Source of the DNA: CAYJPV01 sp964547975
GTDB lineage: Bacteria > Acidobacteriota > Vicinamibacteria > Vicinamibacterales > JAKQTR01
Length of the DNA: 64,000 nt
NCBI GenBank assembly: GCA_964547975.1
Contig: CAZJRM010000001.1
Location: forward strand, 1-64,000
Reading direction: 5' to 3'
The position numbers were made by a program, and so were the translations under genes. The first letter of the stretch is position 1. The number at the start of each line of letters is the position of its first letter. Shown here piece after piece: positions 25,819 through 34,638 of this stretch. The notes under the pieces were generated by a model. That model saw only the letters and a program-made list of their open reading frames with translations, searched no databases and had not been told where the DNA came from.

Positions 25819-26681
25819 GGTTCGTCCTTCGCGATCGGACCGGTGTGCCGGCCGCGGGCCGGGCCCCGGTCGAGATTCCGAATCGCCAGCACTTCGCGTG
25901 CGGGCGTGCGGTTGCCGGTGCAGGCGATCATGCGCGGCGCCTTCAGGTAGCGCACGCGGAAGCCGAGCTTGCGATACAGCGCCACGACGCGCGGCGTTGC
26001 CTGGTTGGCCAGCACCACGGGGCCCGGATGACGAGCCAGCCACTCGGCGGCACGCACCTGGTCGTCCCAGGTGAACCGCGTGCGGGCGTACTGCGTAAAC
26101 GGTACGTCGTATGGCGGATCGGCGTAGACGAAATCGTCCGGCTTCAGGGCCAGGGCCTCGAAGTCGAGGCTCGAGAACTCCCAGCGCGCGAACACCGGCT
26201 TGTACGTCGTGAAATCGCGCTGGTACGCGATCCGGGCGTAGCTGCCGAACGGCACGTTGTACTCGCCGCGGCCGTTGAACCGGCACAGGCCGTTGTACCC
26301 GGTGCGGTTCAGGTAATAGAAGAGCGACGCGGCCTCGACGGTGTGGCTCCGGCCGGCCGCCAGCAGCGCGTTGAACAACTGCCGGTACGCGTAGTACGTC
26401 TCGCCGTGGTTCTCCATCGGCAGGTTGATCGTGAAACCGCGCTTCAGATGCCGGTAGAAGTTGACGAGATGCGGATTGACGTCGTTCAGCAGCGCGCGCC
26501 TCGGCCCGATGCCGAGCGAGATGGCCAGGCCTCCGCAGAACGGCTCCACGAGCCGCCGGTGTTCGTGGCCCGTCCACAGGCGCTTCACGTGCGGCACCTG
26601 CCACCGCTTGCCGCCGGCCCACTTCAGGGGCGGGCGCGGGTGCGTCGCGGTGTCGGTCTGGGGCGCAGCGTCGCGGGCCAT
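25815..26681 (-). CDS. orphan Dam-type DNA adenine-N6 methyltransferase (D12 class)
   Basis: 288 residues. Methylates adenine in duplex DNA. Motif X/I region PPLKWAGGKRWQVPHVKRL and VEPFCGGLAISL, motif IV YADPPYDVPF, plus FYYLNRTGYNGLCRFNGRGEYNVPFG, the D12-class substrate loop. No restriction enzyme lies nearby, so it is probably solitary. The target site (GATC or other) is not readable. The C-terminus is Arg-rich. It shares an operon with the class II aldolase and diverges from the tricorn-like protease gene 48 nt away. Confidence 0.9.
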   Translation of the reverse strand: MARDAAPQTDTATHPRPPLKWAGGKRWQVPHVKRLWTGHEHRRLVEPFCGGLAISLGIGPRRALLNDVNPHLVNFYRHLKRGFTINLPMENHGETYYAYRQLFNALLAAGRSHTVEAASLFYYLNRTGYNGLCRFNGRGEYNVPFGSYARIAYQRDFTTYKPVFARWEFSSLDFEALALKPDDFVYADPPYDVPFTQYARTRFTWDDQVRAAEWLARHPGPVVLANQATPRVVALYRKLGFRVRYLKAPRMIACTGNRTPAREVLAIRNLDRGPARGRHTGPIAKDEP

Positions 26682-26729
26682 GTGGGTTCAGTATATGTCT
26701 GCTATTCTTCCACGGGAGGACCCGTCATC

Positions 26730-29700
26730 ATGCGAGTGGTTCGATTCCTGGCGACCGCGATCGCGGCCCTGGCCCTGGCGTCTGTCACGGCTGGCGCGCA
26801 ACCCGACACCCGTGACACCCGGCTGCTGGCGCAGCCGGCGACCAACGGCACGCACGTGGCGTTCGTCTACGCCGACGACCTCTGGGTGGCTCGCCTCGAC
26901 GGCACGGATGTCCGCCGTCTCACGACCGATGATGGCGCCGAGACGTCGCCGGCGTTCTCGCCGGACGGCCGGCTGATCGCGTTCAACGCGCAGTACGACG
27001 GCAACATCGACGTCTACGTCGTGCCCGCCGAAGGCGGGGTGCCGCGCCGGCTGACGTGGCACCCCGGCCCGGACGTCGTGCAGGGATTCTCTTTCGACGG
27101 TCAGCGCGTGTTGTTCACATCGGGGCGCGCGGCCTTCACGGCGGCGTACCGGCACCTCTACACCGTGCCGGTCGGTGGCGGCCTGGAAGAGCGGCTGCCG
27201 ATTCCGAACGCCTACCAGGCGACGTATTCGCCCGATGGCCAGCGGATCGCCTACAACCCGCTGCCGCCGGCCTTCGACCAGTGGAAGCAGTATCGCGGCG
27301 GTCGCGTCTCGCGCCTCTGGCTCTACCGTTCCGCCGACCACGCCATCGAGAAGGTGCCGCAGCCCGCATCGCGCGCGAACGACGTCGATCCGATGTGGAT
27401 TGGCGATACGGTCTACATGCGCTCCGACCGTGACGGCGAGTTCAACCTCTACGCCTACGACACGAAGACGAAGCAGGTGCGCCGCCTGACGAACCACGAC
27501 GACTTCCCGGTGATGAAGGCCTCGTCGGGCGGCGGGAAGATCGTCTACGAGCAGGCCGGCTCGCTGCACCTGTTCGACCCGACGACGGGTCGGGCGAAGA
27601 AGCTGACGATCGGGATCGCGGCCGACCTGCGTGAGATCCGGCCGCGCTACGTGAAGGGGAGCGAGTACATCCGTAACGTTTCGCTGTCGCCGTCCGGCGC
27701 GCGCGCGGTGTTCGAAGTCCGCGGCGAAATCGTGACCGTACCGGCCGAGAAGGGCGACGCGCGCAACCTGACGGCCACCGTGGCGGCGCACGAACGGTCG
27801 CCGCAGTGGTCGCCCGACGGCACGCGCATCGCCTACGTCTCGGACGCCTCCGGCGAATACGAACTCCACGTGGCGCCCCAGGATGGCAAGGGCGACGTCA
27901 AGAAGTACAGGCTCGGCGGCGCGGGATTCTACTCGAGCCTCCAGTGGTCGCCCGACAGCCGGAAGATCGCCTTCGTCGACAACTCGCAGAGCGTCTTCGT
28001 CCTCGACCTCGGTACCGGAGCGGTGAAACGGCTGGGCGGCAACCGCGTCTACACGCCGGCGCCGCAGATCGGGTTCGACTGGTCGCCGGATTCGAAGTGG
28101 ATCGCGTACGTCGTGGACACGCAGCCCCTCGTCACGACGGTCTTCGCGTATTCCGTCGAACAGGACAAGTCCTTTGCGTTGACGGACGGCTTGAGCGAAG
28201 TGACCGAACCCGTCTTCGACAAGGGCGGCAAGTACCTCTACCTGCTGGGCTCGACGGATGCCGGCCCGGTGCAGGACTGGTTCGCGCAATCGAATGCCGA
28301 CATGCGGCGCACTCGCAACCTCTACCTCGTCGTCTTGCGCAAGGGCGTGCCGTCGCCGCTCGCGAAGGAGAGCGACGAGGAGAAGCCGAAGAAGGCCGAC
28401 GCCGGGGACAAGAAGCCGGAGGAGTCGAAGAAGACGGAGGATCCGTTCTCGATCGACGTGGTCGGCATCCAGCACCGCATCCTCGCGCTGCCGATTCCCG
28501 CGGGCGACCTGTCGAACCTCCAGGCGGGCGACGCGGGCTACCTGTACTACCTGCGGCGGGACGGGCGCGAGTCGTCGCTCCACCGGTACGATCTCGGGAA
28601 GCGCAAGGACGAGACGCCGCTGGCCGCGCTCGACACGTACCTGCTGTCGGCCGACGGGAAGAAGATCCTCTACATGAACGCCCGCCAGTGGTTCATCGCG
28701 GCTGCCGGCCCGAAGGTCGCGCCGGGCGAAGGTCGCCTGGCCGTCGCCGACATTGAGGTGCGCATCGACCCGCGCGCCGAGTGGACGCAGATCTTCAACG
28801 AGGCGTGGCGGATCAACCGTGACTACTTCTACGCGCCCAACATGCACGGCGTCGACTGGCCGGCGATGAAGACGAAGTACGGCGCGTTTCTGCCGGACCT
28901 CGCCACGCGCGCCGACCTGAATCGCGTCATCCAGTGGATGTGCAGCGAGATTGCCGTCGGCCACCACCGCGGCGGCGGCGGCGACCGCCTCGAGCAGGCG
29001 CGTAACGTCCCCGGCGGCCTGCTCGGCGCCGACTACGAGGTGGCGAACGGCCGCTACCGGTTCACACGCGTGCTCGGGGGCCTGAACTGGACCCCGGACC
29101 TGCGCGCGCCGCTCACCGAGCCGGGCGTGGACGTCCAGACGGGCGAGTACCTGCTGGCCGTGAACGGCCGCGACGTGAAGCCGCCGGCCAACCTCTACAG
29201 CTTCTTCGAGAACACCGCCGGGAAGCTCGTGGAACTCTCGGTCGGGCCCACGCCCGATGGCGCCAATGCCCGTACCGTCACGGTGGTGCCGATTGCCAAC
29301 GAATCGGCGCTGCGGAACCGTGACTGGGTCGAAGGCAACCTGAAGAAGGTCGACCAGGCCACGGGCGGGCGCGTGGCGTACGTGTACGTCCCGAATACGG
29401 CCGGCGCGGGCCACACGTACTTCAAGCGTTACTTCTTCCCGCAAGCTCACAAGGACGCCGTCATCGTCGACGAGCGGTTCAACGGCGGCGGGTCCGTGGC
29501 CGACTACTACATCGACATCCTCCGGCGGCCGTTCATCAGCCACTGGGCGATGCGCTACGGCGACGACCTCAAGACGCCGACGGCGTCGATCCAGGGACCG
29601 AAGGTCATGATCATCGACGAAGCTGCCGGGTCGGGCGGTGACCTGCTGCCGTGGATGTTCCGCACGTTCAAGGTCGGCACGCTCGTCGGCCAGCGAACCT

Positions 29701-29996
29701 GGGGCGGTTTGGTCGGCGTGCTCGGGTTCCCGGTCCTCATGGACGGCGGGTCGATCACCGCGCCGAATCTCGCCATCTGGACGCCCGAGGAAGGCTGGAT
29801 CGTCGAAAACGAAGGCGTCGCGCCGGACATCGAGGTCGAGCAGACGCCGGCCGACGTGATTGCCGGCCGCGATCCGCAGCTCGAGAAGGCCATCGACGTG
29901 GCCCTGGCCGAGCTGAAGAAGAATCCGCCGCCGAAGGACAAGCGACCGGCCTATCCGGTGCGGGGCAAGACCCTGCGCGGCACGGTTCGCAAGTAG
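26730..29996 (+). CDS. secreted tricorn-like protease (beta-propellers, PDZ, S41 core)
   Basis: 1088 residues with a signal peptide (FLATAIAALALASVTAGAQ), so periplasmic or exported. About 30-600 hold TolB/WD40-like blades (FSPDGRLIAFNAQYDGNID, WSPDGTRIAYVSDASGEYEL, WSPDSRKIAFV). A Lys/Glu-rich linker at about 545-575 precedes the second half. The C-terminal core has WRINRDYFYAPNMHGVDW, a His in IAVGHHRGGGGD, a PDZ-like part (GEYLLAVNGRDVKPPANLY), the nucleophile Ser in IIDEAAGSGGDLLPW, and a late Glu in WIVENEGVAPDIEV. Such enzymes degrade peptides. ATG 26730 follows GGGAGGA. Confidence 0.93.
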   Translation: MRVVRFLATAIAALALASVTAGAQPDTRDTRLLAQPATNGTHVAFVYADDLWVARLDGTDVRRLTTDDGAETSPAFSPDGRLIAFNAQYDGNIDVYVVPAEGGVPRRLTWHPGPDVVQGFSFDGQRVLFTSGRAAFTAAYRHLYTVPVGGGLEERLPIPNAYQATYSPDGQRIAYNPLPPAFDQWKQYRGGRVSRLWLYRSADHAIEKVPQPASRANDVDPMWIGDTVYMRSDRDGEFNLYAYDTKTKQVRRLTNHDDFPVMKASSGGGKIVYEQAGSLHLFDPTTGRAKKLTIGIAADLREIRPRYVKGSEYIRNVSLSPSGARAVFEVRGEIVTVPAEKGDARNLTATVAAHERSPQWSPDGTRIAYVSDASGEYELHVAPQDGKGDVKKYRLGGAGFYSSLQWSPDSRKIAFVDNSQSVFVLDLGTGAVKRLGGNRVYTPAPQIGFDWSPDSKWIAYVVDTQPLVTTVFAYSVEQDKSFALTDGLSEVTEPVFDKGGKYLYLLGSTDAGPVQDWFAQSNADMRRTRNLYLVVLRKGVPSPLAKESDEEKPKKADAGDKKPEESKKTEDPFSIDVVGIQHRILALPIPAGDLSNLQAGDAGYLYYLRRDGRESSLHRYDLGKRKDETPLAALDTYLLSADGKKILYMNARQWFIAAAGPKVAPGEGRLAVADIEVRIDPRAEWTQIFNEAWRINRDYFYAPNMHGVDWPAMKTKYGAFLPDLATRADLNRVIQWMCSEIAVGHHRGGGGDRLEQARNVPGGLLGADYEVANGRYRFTRVLGGLNWTPDLRAPLTEPGVDVQTGEYLLAVNGRDVKPPANLYSFFENTAGKLVELSVGPTPDGANARTVTVVPIANESALRNRDWVEGNLKKVDQATGGRVAYVYVPNTAGAGHTYFKRYFFPQAHKDAVIVDERFNGGGSVADYYIDILRRPFISHWAMRYGDDLKTPTASIQGPKVMIIDEAAGSGGDLLPWMFRTFKVGTLVGQRTWGGLVGVLGFPVLMDGGSITAPNLAIWTPEEGWIVENEGVAPDIEVEQTPADVIAGRDPQLEKAIDVALAELKKNPPPKDKRPAYPVRGKTLRGTVRK

Positions 29997-30054
29997 CGGC
30001 GCCGACGCCACGCGTTTGTCCGGGTCAGCCGTTCGGGCTGGCGTCCGGCGTCGA

Positions 30055-30074
30055 ACCCCTGATAGAATAGGGGT
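30055..30074 (+). promoter_or_regulatory. TAGAAT -10 box inside a 6-bp inverted repeat, upstream of the tRNA
   Basis: ACCCCT and AGGGGT flank GATAGAAT; TAGAAT at 30063-30068 lies 11 nt before the tRNA. No good -35 is visible. The inverted repeat could instead be a weak terminator for the protease gene. Confidence 0.4.
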
Positions 30075-30079
30075 TTGTC

Positions 30080-30156
30080 GCCGGTGTAGCTCAGTTGGTT
30101 AGAGCACGCGGCTCATATCCGCGGAGTCCGGGGTTCAAGTCCCTGCACCGGCACCA
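30080..30156 (+). tRNA. tRNA with CAT anticodon (elongator Met, or Ile2)
   Basis: 77 nt with encoded CCA. Acceptor arms GCCGGTG/CACCGGC, D arm GCTCAGTTGGTTAGAGC, anticodon stem CGCGG/CCGCG with loop CTCATAT, T arm CGGGG TTCAAGT CCCTG (one G-T pair), discriminator A. Met versus lysidine-type Ile2 is not settled: acceptor pairs 4-69 and 5-68 are G-C, unlike the C-G pairs of E. coli Ile2, which favours Met. tilS is the next gene. Confidence 0.95.
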
Positions 30157-30158
30157 GA

Positions 30159-30202
30159 AGACGAGAGGGGTCGCGCGTTCAACGTTCGACCCCTCTTCGT
30201 CT
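30159..30202 (+). terminator. long stem-loop after the tRNA
   Basis: AGACGAGAGGGGTCG pairs with CGACCCCTC-T-TCGTCT (15 pairs, one bulged T) around a 13-nt loop, starting three bases after the encoded CCA. Poor T-tract, but the position fits tRNA 3' processing or termination. Confidence 0.6.
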
Positions 30203-30217
30203 ATGTGCCTGACCTCA

Positions 30218-30237
30218 GGGCCGGCTGAAGCCGGCCC
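30218..30237. repeat. REP-like palindrome, copy 3
   Basis: Arms GGGCCGGCT / AGCCGGCCC around GA, between the tRNA hairpin and tilS. Confidence 0.75.
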
Positions 30238-30257
30238 GCCACGGCTCGGTGGTCCCT

Positions 30258-31679
30258 ATGTCGACTCTGCTCGAACGCGTCGGCGACACCGTCGAGCGCA
30301 GCGGCCTGCTGCCGCCGGGCGCACGAGTGCTCGTGGCCGTGTCGGGCGGTTCGGATTCCGTCGCGCTGCTCCATCTGCTGGTGACCCTCGCCCCCACCTG
30401 CGGCTTCGTCGTCGCTGGTGTCGCCCACCTGAACCACCAACTGCGCGGTGCCGACAGCGACGCCGACGAGGCGTTCTGCCGGACGCTCGCGGAACAGCTC
30501 GGCCTGCCGGCGGTCGTCGAACGCATCGACGTGGGCAGCCAGGCACGCGCCCACCGCGTCTCGATGGAGGTGGCGGCCCGCCGGGCGCGGTACCGGTTCC
30601 TCGAGCGGGCGGCGGAGCGGGTCGATGCCGACACCATCGCCACCGGCCATACGCGTGACGACCAGGCCGAGACCTTCCTGCTGCGACTGCTCCGCGGCGC
30701 TGGCGCCACCGGGCTGGCCGCGATTCCGCCACGCCGGGGTCTCGTCGTGCGACCCATCCTGGGCGAACGCCGCGCGGAACTCCGAGCGTTTCTTGCCGAG
30801 CGCGGTTCTTCCTTTCGAGAGGACGCGACCAACGCCGACACCGCGATTCCCCGCAACTGGGTTCGCCACGTCCTTCTTCCGCGACTCGGTGCCCATCTCG
30901 GCGGGGATGTGACGGACCTCCTCGCCCGCGAATCCGCGCTGCTGCGTGACGACGGGGTTCTCCTCGACGAGATCGCCGACGAGACGGCGCGCCGGGTCCT
31001 TCGCGAAACCCGCCCCGGCACCATTGTCGTCGCGAGCGCGGACCTGGAAGCGTTGCCCCCGGCCCTGGCGCGGCGGGTGGTCCGGCGAGCGCTCGCGCGT
31101 GTCAGTCCCGCGTTCCAGGGGGCGGTCCACGTCGAACGAGTGCTCGCCCTGGCAGAAGGGCGCGAGGGCAGCCGATTCGACCTTCCGGGCGCCCGTGTGG
31201 AACGAAATGGCGAAAACGTAGTCCTATATACCAGGGAAGGTCGTGGATTCCGGCCGGCCGTGGCGTTCCGCCATGGACTTCCGGTACCGGGCCGCGTGCC
31301 GATTCCCGAGGCGGAACGCGTGATTGAATCGGAGAACCTGCCTGTCGAGGTGGCGCAAATCATTCAGGACAAGCAGGTTATCGGTGAGGGGGCTGGGGTG
31401 GTGGATGCGGGGGTAGCCGCCGACGGGCTGTGGGTGCGCTCCAGGAAACCCGGGGACACATTTCGTCCGCTGGGGCTCGGCCGCCGCCGAAAGCTGCAGG
31501 ACGTGTTCATCGACCGCAAAGTGCCCCGTGACCGTCGCGATGCGGTGCCGCTCGTCGTCGACGCCCGCGACAGGATCGTGTGGGTGGCGGGGCTCGGTCC
31601 GAGCGACGATGCGCGGGTGACGCCGGCCACGCAAAGCGTGGTAACCTTGAGAGTTAGCCGAATGGGAGACTTGGGGTGA
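30258..31679 (+). CDS. tilS: tRNA(Ile)-lysidine synthetase
   Basis: 473 residues from ATG 30258. Converts C34 of tRNA-Ile2 (CAU) to lysidine with ATP. PP-loop VAVSGGSDSVALLHLLV, AHLNHQLRGADSDADE, the tRNA-recognition segment ATGHTRDDQAETFLLRLLRG, RPILGERRAELRAFL and the C-terminal domain (VRSRKPGDTFRPLGLGRRRK). The ftsH GTG overlaps its TGA. Alternative start GTG 30249 has no better ribosome-binding site. Confidence 0.94.
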   Translation: MSTLLERVGDTVERSGLLPPGARVLVAVSGGSDSVALLHLLVTLAPTCGFVVAGVAHLNHQLRGADSDADEAFCRTLAEQLGLPAVVERIDVGSQARAHRVSMEVAARRARYRFLERAAERVDADTIATGHTRDDQAETFLLRLLRGAGATGLAAIPPRRGLVVRPILGERRAELRAFLAERGSSFREDATNADTAIPRNWVRHVLLPRLGAHLGGDVTDLLARESALLRDDGVLLDEIADETARRVLRETRPGTIVVASADLEALPPALARRVVRRALARVSPAFQGAVHVERVLALAEGREGSRFDLPGARVERNGENVVLYTREGRGFRPAVAFRHGLPVPGRVPIPEAERVIESENLPVEVAQIIQDKQVIGEGAGVVDAGVAADGLWVRSRKPGDTFRPLGLGRRRKLQDVFIDRKVPRDRRDAVPLVVDARDRIVWVAGLGPSDDARVTPATQSVVTLRVSRMGDLG

Positions 31680-33595
31680 ACTCCACACTGCGGAGCCTGT
31701 TGTTCTGGATGGTGCTCGTCATCGTCGCCGTCCTGGTCTGGAACTTCTCCACGACGTTCCAGACGAGGGAGCGGGCGGTGACGTTCAGCGACTTCATGTC
31801 CTGGGTCGAGTCGGGCAACGTGACGACGGTCACCATTGCGGGCAACGAGATTTCGGGCACGACCAAGGCCGACGAAACGTTCCGGACCTACGCGCCGCCG
31901 CAGTACGAGGGGCTGGCGAACAAGCTCGTCGAGCGCAACGTCGCGATTACGGCGAAAGAGGCCCAGGCCAGCCCGTGGGCGTCCCTGCTGTACTCGTGGG
32001 CGCCGGCGCTGCTGATGATCGGGTTCTGGATCTTCTTCATGCGCCAGATGCAGAGCGGCGGCAACAAGGCGCTGTCGTTCGGCAAGAGCAAGGCCAAGTT
32101 GTCGTCCGGCGCCCAGAAGAAGGTGACGTTCAAGGACGTCGCCGGCGTCGATGAAGCGAAAGAAGAGCTCCAGGAAATCATCGAGTACCTGAAAGAACCC
32201 CAGAAGTTCCAGAAACTCGGCGGCCGCATCCCGAAGGGCGTCCTGTTGATGGGGCCTCCCGGAACCGGCAAGACGCTGCTGGCGCGCGCCGTGGCCGGCG
32301 AAGCGAACGTGCCGTTCTTCTCGATCAGCGGCTCGGACTTCGTCGAGATGTTCGTCGGCGTGGGCGCGTCCCGCGTACGCGACCTGTTCGAACAGGGCAA
32401 GAAGAACGCGCCGTGCATCATCTTCATCGATGAAATCGACGCCGTCGGCCGGCATCGTGGCGCGGGCCTCGGGGGCGGTCACGACGAACGCGAGCAGACG
32501 CTGAACCAGCTGCTCGTCGAGATGGACGGCTTCGAGTCGAACGAAGGCGTGATCCTGATGGCGGCGACGAACCGCCCGGACGTCCTCGATCCGGCGCTGC
32601 TGCGCCCGGGCCGGTTCGATCGGCGCGTCATCGTGAATCGCCCCGACGTGCGTGGCCGCGAGGGCATCCTCGTGGTGCACACGCGCAAGATCCCATTGGC
32701 CGACGACGTGGATCCGAGCGTGCTGGCGCGCGGCACGGCGGGGTTCTCGGGCGCTGACCTGGCGAACCTGGTCAACGAAGCGGCGCTCAGCGCGGCCCGG
32801 CTGAACCAGAAGGCCGTGAAGATGGCGGACTTCGAGTACGCCAAGGACAAGGTCATGATGGGCAGCGAGCGTCGCTCGATGGTCATCAGCGAAGCCGAGA
32901 AGCGGGTGACGGCGGTGCACGAAGCCGGCCACGCGCTGCTGGCGGTCATCCTGCCGCACGCCGATCCGATCCACAAGGTGACGATCATCCCGCGCGGCAT
33001 GGCGCTCGGCCTGACGCAGCAGCTGCCGACCGACGAGAAACACAACTACTCGCGCGATTACCTGATGGATCAGATCGCGATCCTGCTCGGCGGGCGGCTG
33101 GCGGAAGAGATCTGCCTGGGCAACATCACGACGGGCGCCGGCAACGACATCGAGCGCGCGTCGGATCTGGCCCGGAAGATGGTCTGCGAGTGGGGCATGA
33201 GCGACGTCATGGGTCCGCTGGCGTTCGGCAAGAAGGAGGAGCAGATCTTCCTCGGCCGCGAGATCGCCCAGCACCAGGACTACAGCGAAGACACGGCAGT
33301 GATGATCGACAAGGAAGTGCGCGGCATGGTGCAGGCCGCCCACGACAAGGCCAAGGCGATCCTGGTCGAACACAAGGACGCCCTGCTGAAGATGGCCGAC
33401 GAACTGCTGACGCGCGAAGTGCTCGATGGCGACCAGGTGCGGCGGATCGTCGCGGGCGAACCCCTGGGCGAAAGCTCCCTGGCGGATTCGCCGGTGCCGA
33501 CGGTCACGGTGGGAGAGACGGGCGACGCGCCGTCCCCGTCGGCCACCGGGCTCGTGCCGCCGGCCGTGCCGGCGTCGATTCCCCAGGGGCAGTAG
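31676..33595 (+). CDS. ftsH: ATP-dependent zinc metalloprotease FtsH
   Basis: 639 residues, inner membrane. Two TM segments (LFWMVLVIVAVLVWNF and LLYSWAPALLMIGFWIFFM) flank a small periplasmic domain. AAA+ module: MGPPGTGKTLLARAVAGEA, pore FVEMFVGVGASRVRDLFEQ, IIFIDEIDAVGRHRG and RPGRFDRR. Protease HEAGH in VTAVHEAGHALLAV with GNDIERASDLARKMV supplying the third ligand region. The C-terminus ends in a proline-rich tail of low conservation. tilS-ftsH order is common in bacteria. GTGA overlap with tilS. Confidence 0.97.
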   Translation: MNSTLRSLLFWMVLVIVAVLVWNFSTTFQTRERAVTFSDFMSWVESGNVTTVTIAGNEISGTTKADETFRTYAPPQYEGLANKLVERNVAITAKEAQASPWASLLYSWAPALLMIGFWIFFMRQMQSGGNKALSFGKSKAKLSSGAQKKVTFKDVAGVDEAKEELQEIIEYLKEPQKFQKLGGRIPKGVLLMGPPGTGKTLLARAVAGEANVPFFSISGSDFVEMFVGVGASRVRDLFEQGKKNAPCIIFIDEIDAVGRHRGAGLGGGHDEREQTLNQLLVEMDGFESNEGVILMAATNRPDVLDPALLRPGRFDRRVIVNRPDVRGREGILVVHTRKIPLADDVDPSVLARGTAGFSGADLANLVNEAALSAARLNQKAVKMADFEYAKDKVMMGSERRSMVISEAEKRVTAVHEAGHALLAVILPHADPIHKVTIIPRGMALGLTQQLPTDEKHNYSRDYLMDQIAILLGGRLAEEICLGNITTGAGNDIERASDLARKMVCEWGMSDVMGPLAFGKKEEQIFLGREIAQHQDYSEDTAVMIDKEVRGMVQAAHDKAKAILVEHKDALLKMADELLTREVLDGDQVRRIVAGEPLGESSLADSPVPTVTVGETGDAPSPSATGLVPPAVPASIPQGQ

Positions 33596-33621
33596 CCGCT
33601 TCGGAACGACGGCGCCAGCGC

Positions 33622-33647
33622 GCAGGGCCCGGGTGACCGGGCTCTGC
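33622..33647 (+). terminator. stem-loop after ftsH
   Basis: GCAGGGCCCGG, loop GTGA, CCGGGCTCTGC: 11 pairs with one G-T. Followed by GTGTGTAC, so the T-tract is weak. Confidence 0.5.
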
Positions 33648-33721
33648 GTGTGTACGGCGCGTCTGCGGTGCCCGCGTCTGCTGCTGCATCCGCCCCGGAT
33701 GTCTGCGACAATGACGGGGCC

Positions 33722-34588
33722 ATGGCCACCATTCACTCCCGACCGTCCTTTACCGTTCCGCTCGCCCACGGGCGCCGCCTGGAACTGGGCGATCGTACGC
33801 TCGTGATGGGCGTCATCAACGTCACGCCCGACTCGTTTTCGGGAGGCCTGACCGACGTGCGCAGCGCCGTCGCCGCCGCCGTGCAGATGGAGGCCGATGG
33901 CGCCGACATCCTCGATATCGGCGGAGAGTCGACCCGGCCCGGTGCGGGCGCGGTCGACGAACACGAGGAACTCGAACGGGTGATTCCGGTACTCGAGCGG
34001 CTGCGAGACCGGGTGTCGGTGCCGATCTCGGTCGACACCTACAAGGCGTCGGTGGCCGAGGCCGCGATTCGGGCTGGCGCCTCTATCGTGAACGATATCA
34101 GCGGTTTAGGGTATGATCCGTTGACGGCCGGGGTCGTGGCGCGTACGGGGGCCGGTGTCATTCTGATGCACACGCGCGGCCGCTCGAGCGACATGTATCG
34201 TGAGGCGGTCTACGGTGATGTCGCCGCTGACATCGCGGTCGAACTGCAGATGGCGGCGGCCCGGGCGGCGGTGGCCGGTGTCGACCGCGCGCGAATCATC
34301 CTCGATCCCGGCCTCGGTTTCGCGAAACGGTCGGAACACAGCTGGGCCGCCCTGGCGGCCTTGCCGAAACTTGCGGTACTCGATCGCCCGCTGCTCGTCG
34401 GGCCGTCGCGCAAGTCGTTTCTCACCGCGGCCATCGGCGACGTGCCTCCCGGCGAGCGGGACTGGGGCACGGCGGCGGCGGTCACGGTGTCGGCGCTGCT
34501 GGGCGCGCACATCGTGCGCGTGCACGCGGTGAAAGCGATGGTCCAGGCCGTGCGCGTCGCCGACGCACTGCGGCATTACGCCCGGTAG
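33722..34588 (+). CDS. folP: dihydropteroate synthase
   Basis: 288 residues from ATG 33722. Condenses 6-hydroxymethyl-dihydropterin diphosphate with p-aminobenzoate in folate synthesis; sulfonamide target. TIM barrel with MGVINVTPDSFSGG, ILDIGGESTRPGAGAV, ISVDTYKASVAEAAI, IVNDISGL, LMHTRG, ILDPGLGFAKRSEHSW and VGPSRKSFL. It precedes cdaA by 50 nt, a classic gene order. Confidence 0.96.
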   Translation: MATIHSRPSFTVPLAHGRRLELGDRTLVMGVINVTPDSFSGGLTDVRSAVAAAVQMEADGADILDIGGESTRPGAGAVDEHEELERVIPVLERLRDRVSVPISVDTYKASVAEAAIRAGASIVNDISGLGYDPLTAGVVARTGAGVILMHTRGRSSDMYREAVYGDVAADIAVELQMAAARAAVAGVDRARIILDPGLGFAKRSEHSWAALAALPKLAVLDRPLLVGPSRKSFLTAAIGDVPPGERDWGTAAAVTVSALLGAHIVRVHAVKAMVQAVRVADALRHYAR

Positions 34589-34638
34589 AGCACGGGCGCT
34601 CCCGCCCCGGACGGCGGGGCGAGGGGCATCTCGACGAC

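Noticed and set aside
26688..30011. 1107-codon open frame on the minus strand
   Set aside because: It is antisense to the tricorn-like gene, is Arg/Asp/Val-rich with no family motif, and has no ribosome-binding site. High GC leaves long mirror frames.
31364..33964. 866-codon minus-strand open frame
   Set aside because: Antisense to ftsH and tilS; composition is typical of GC shadow frames.
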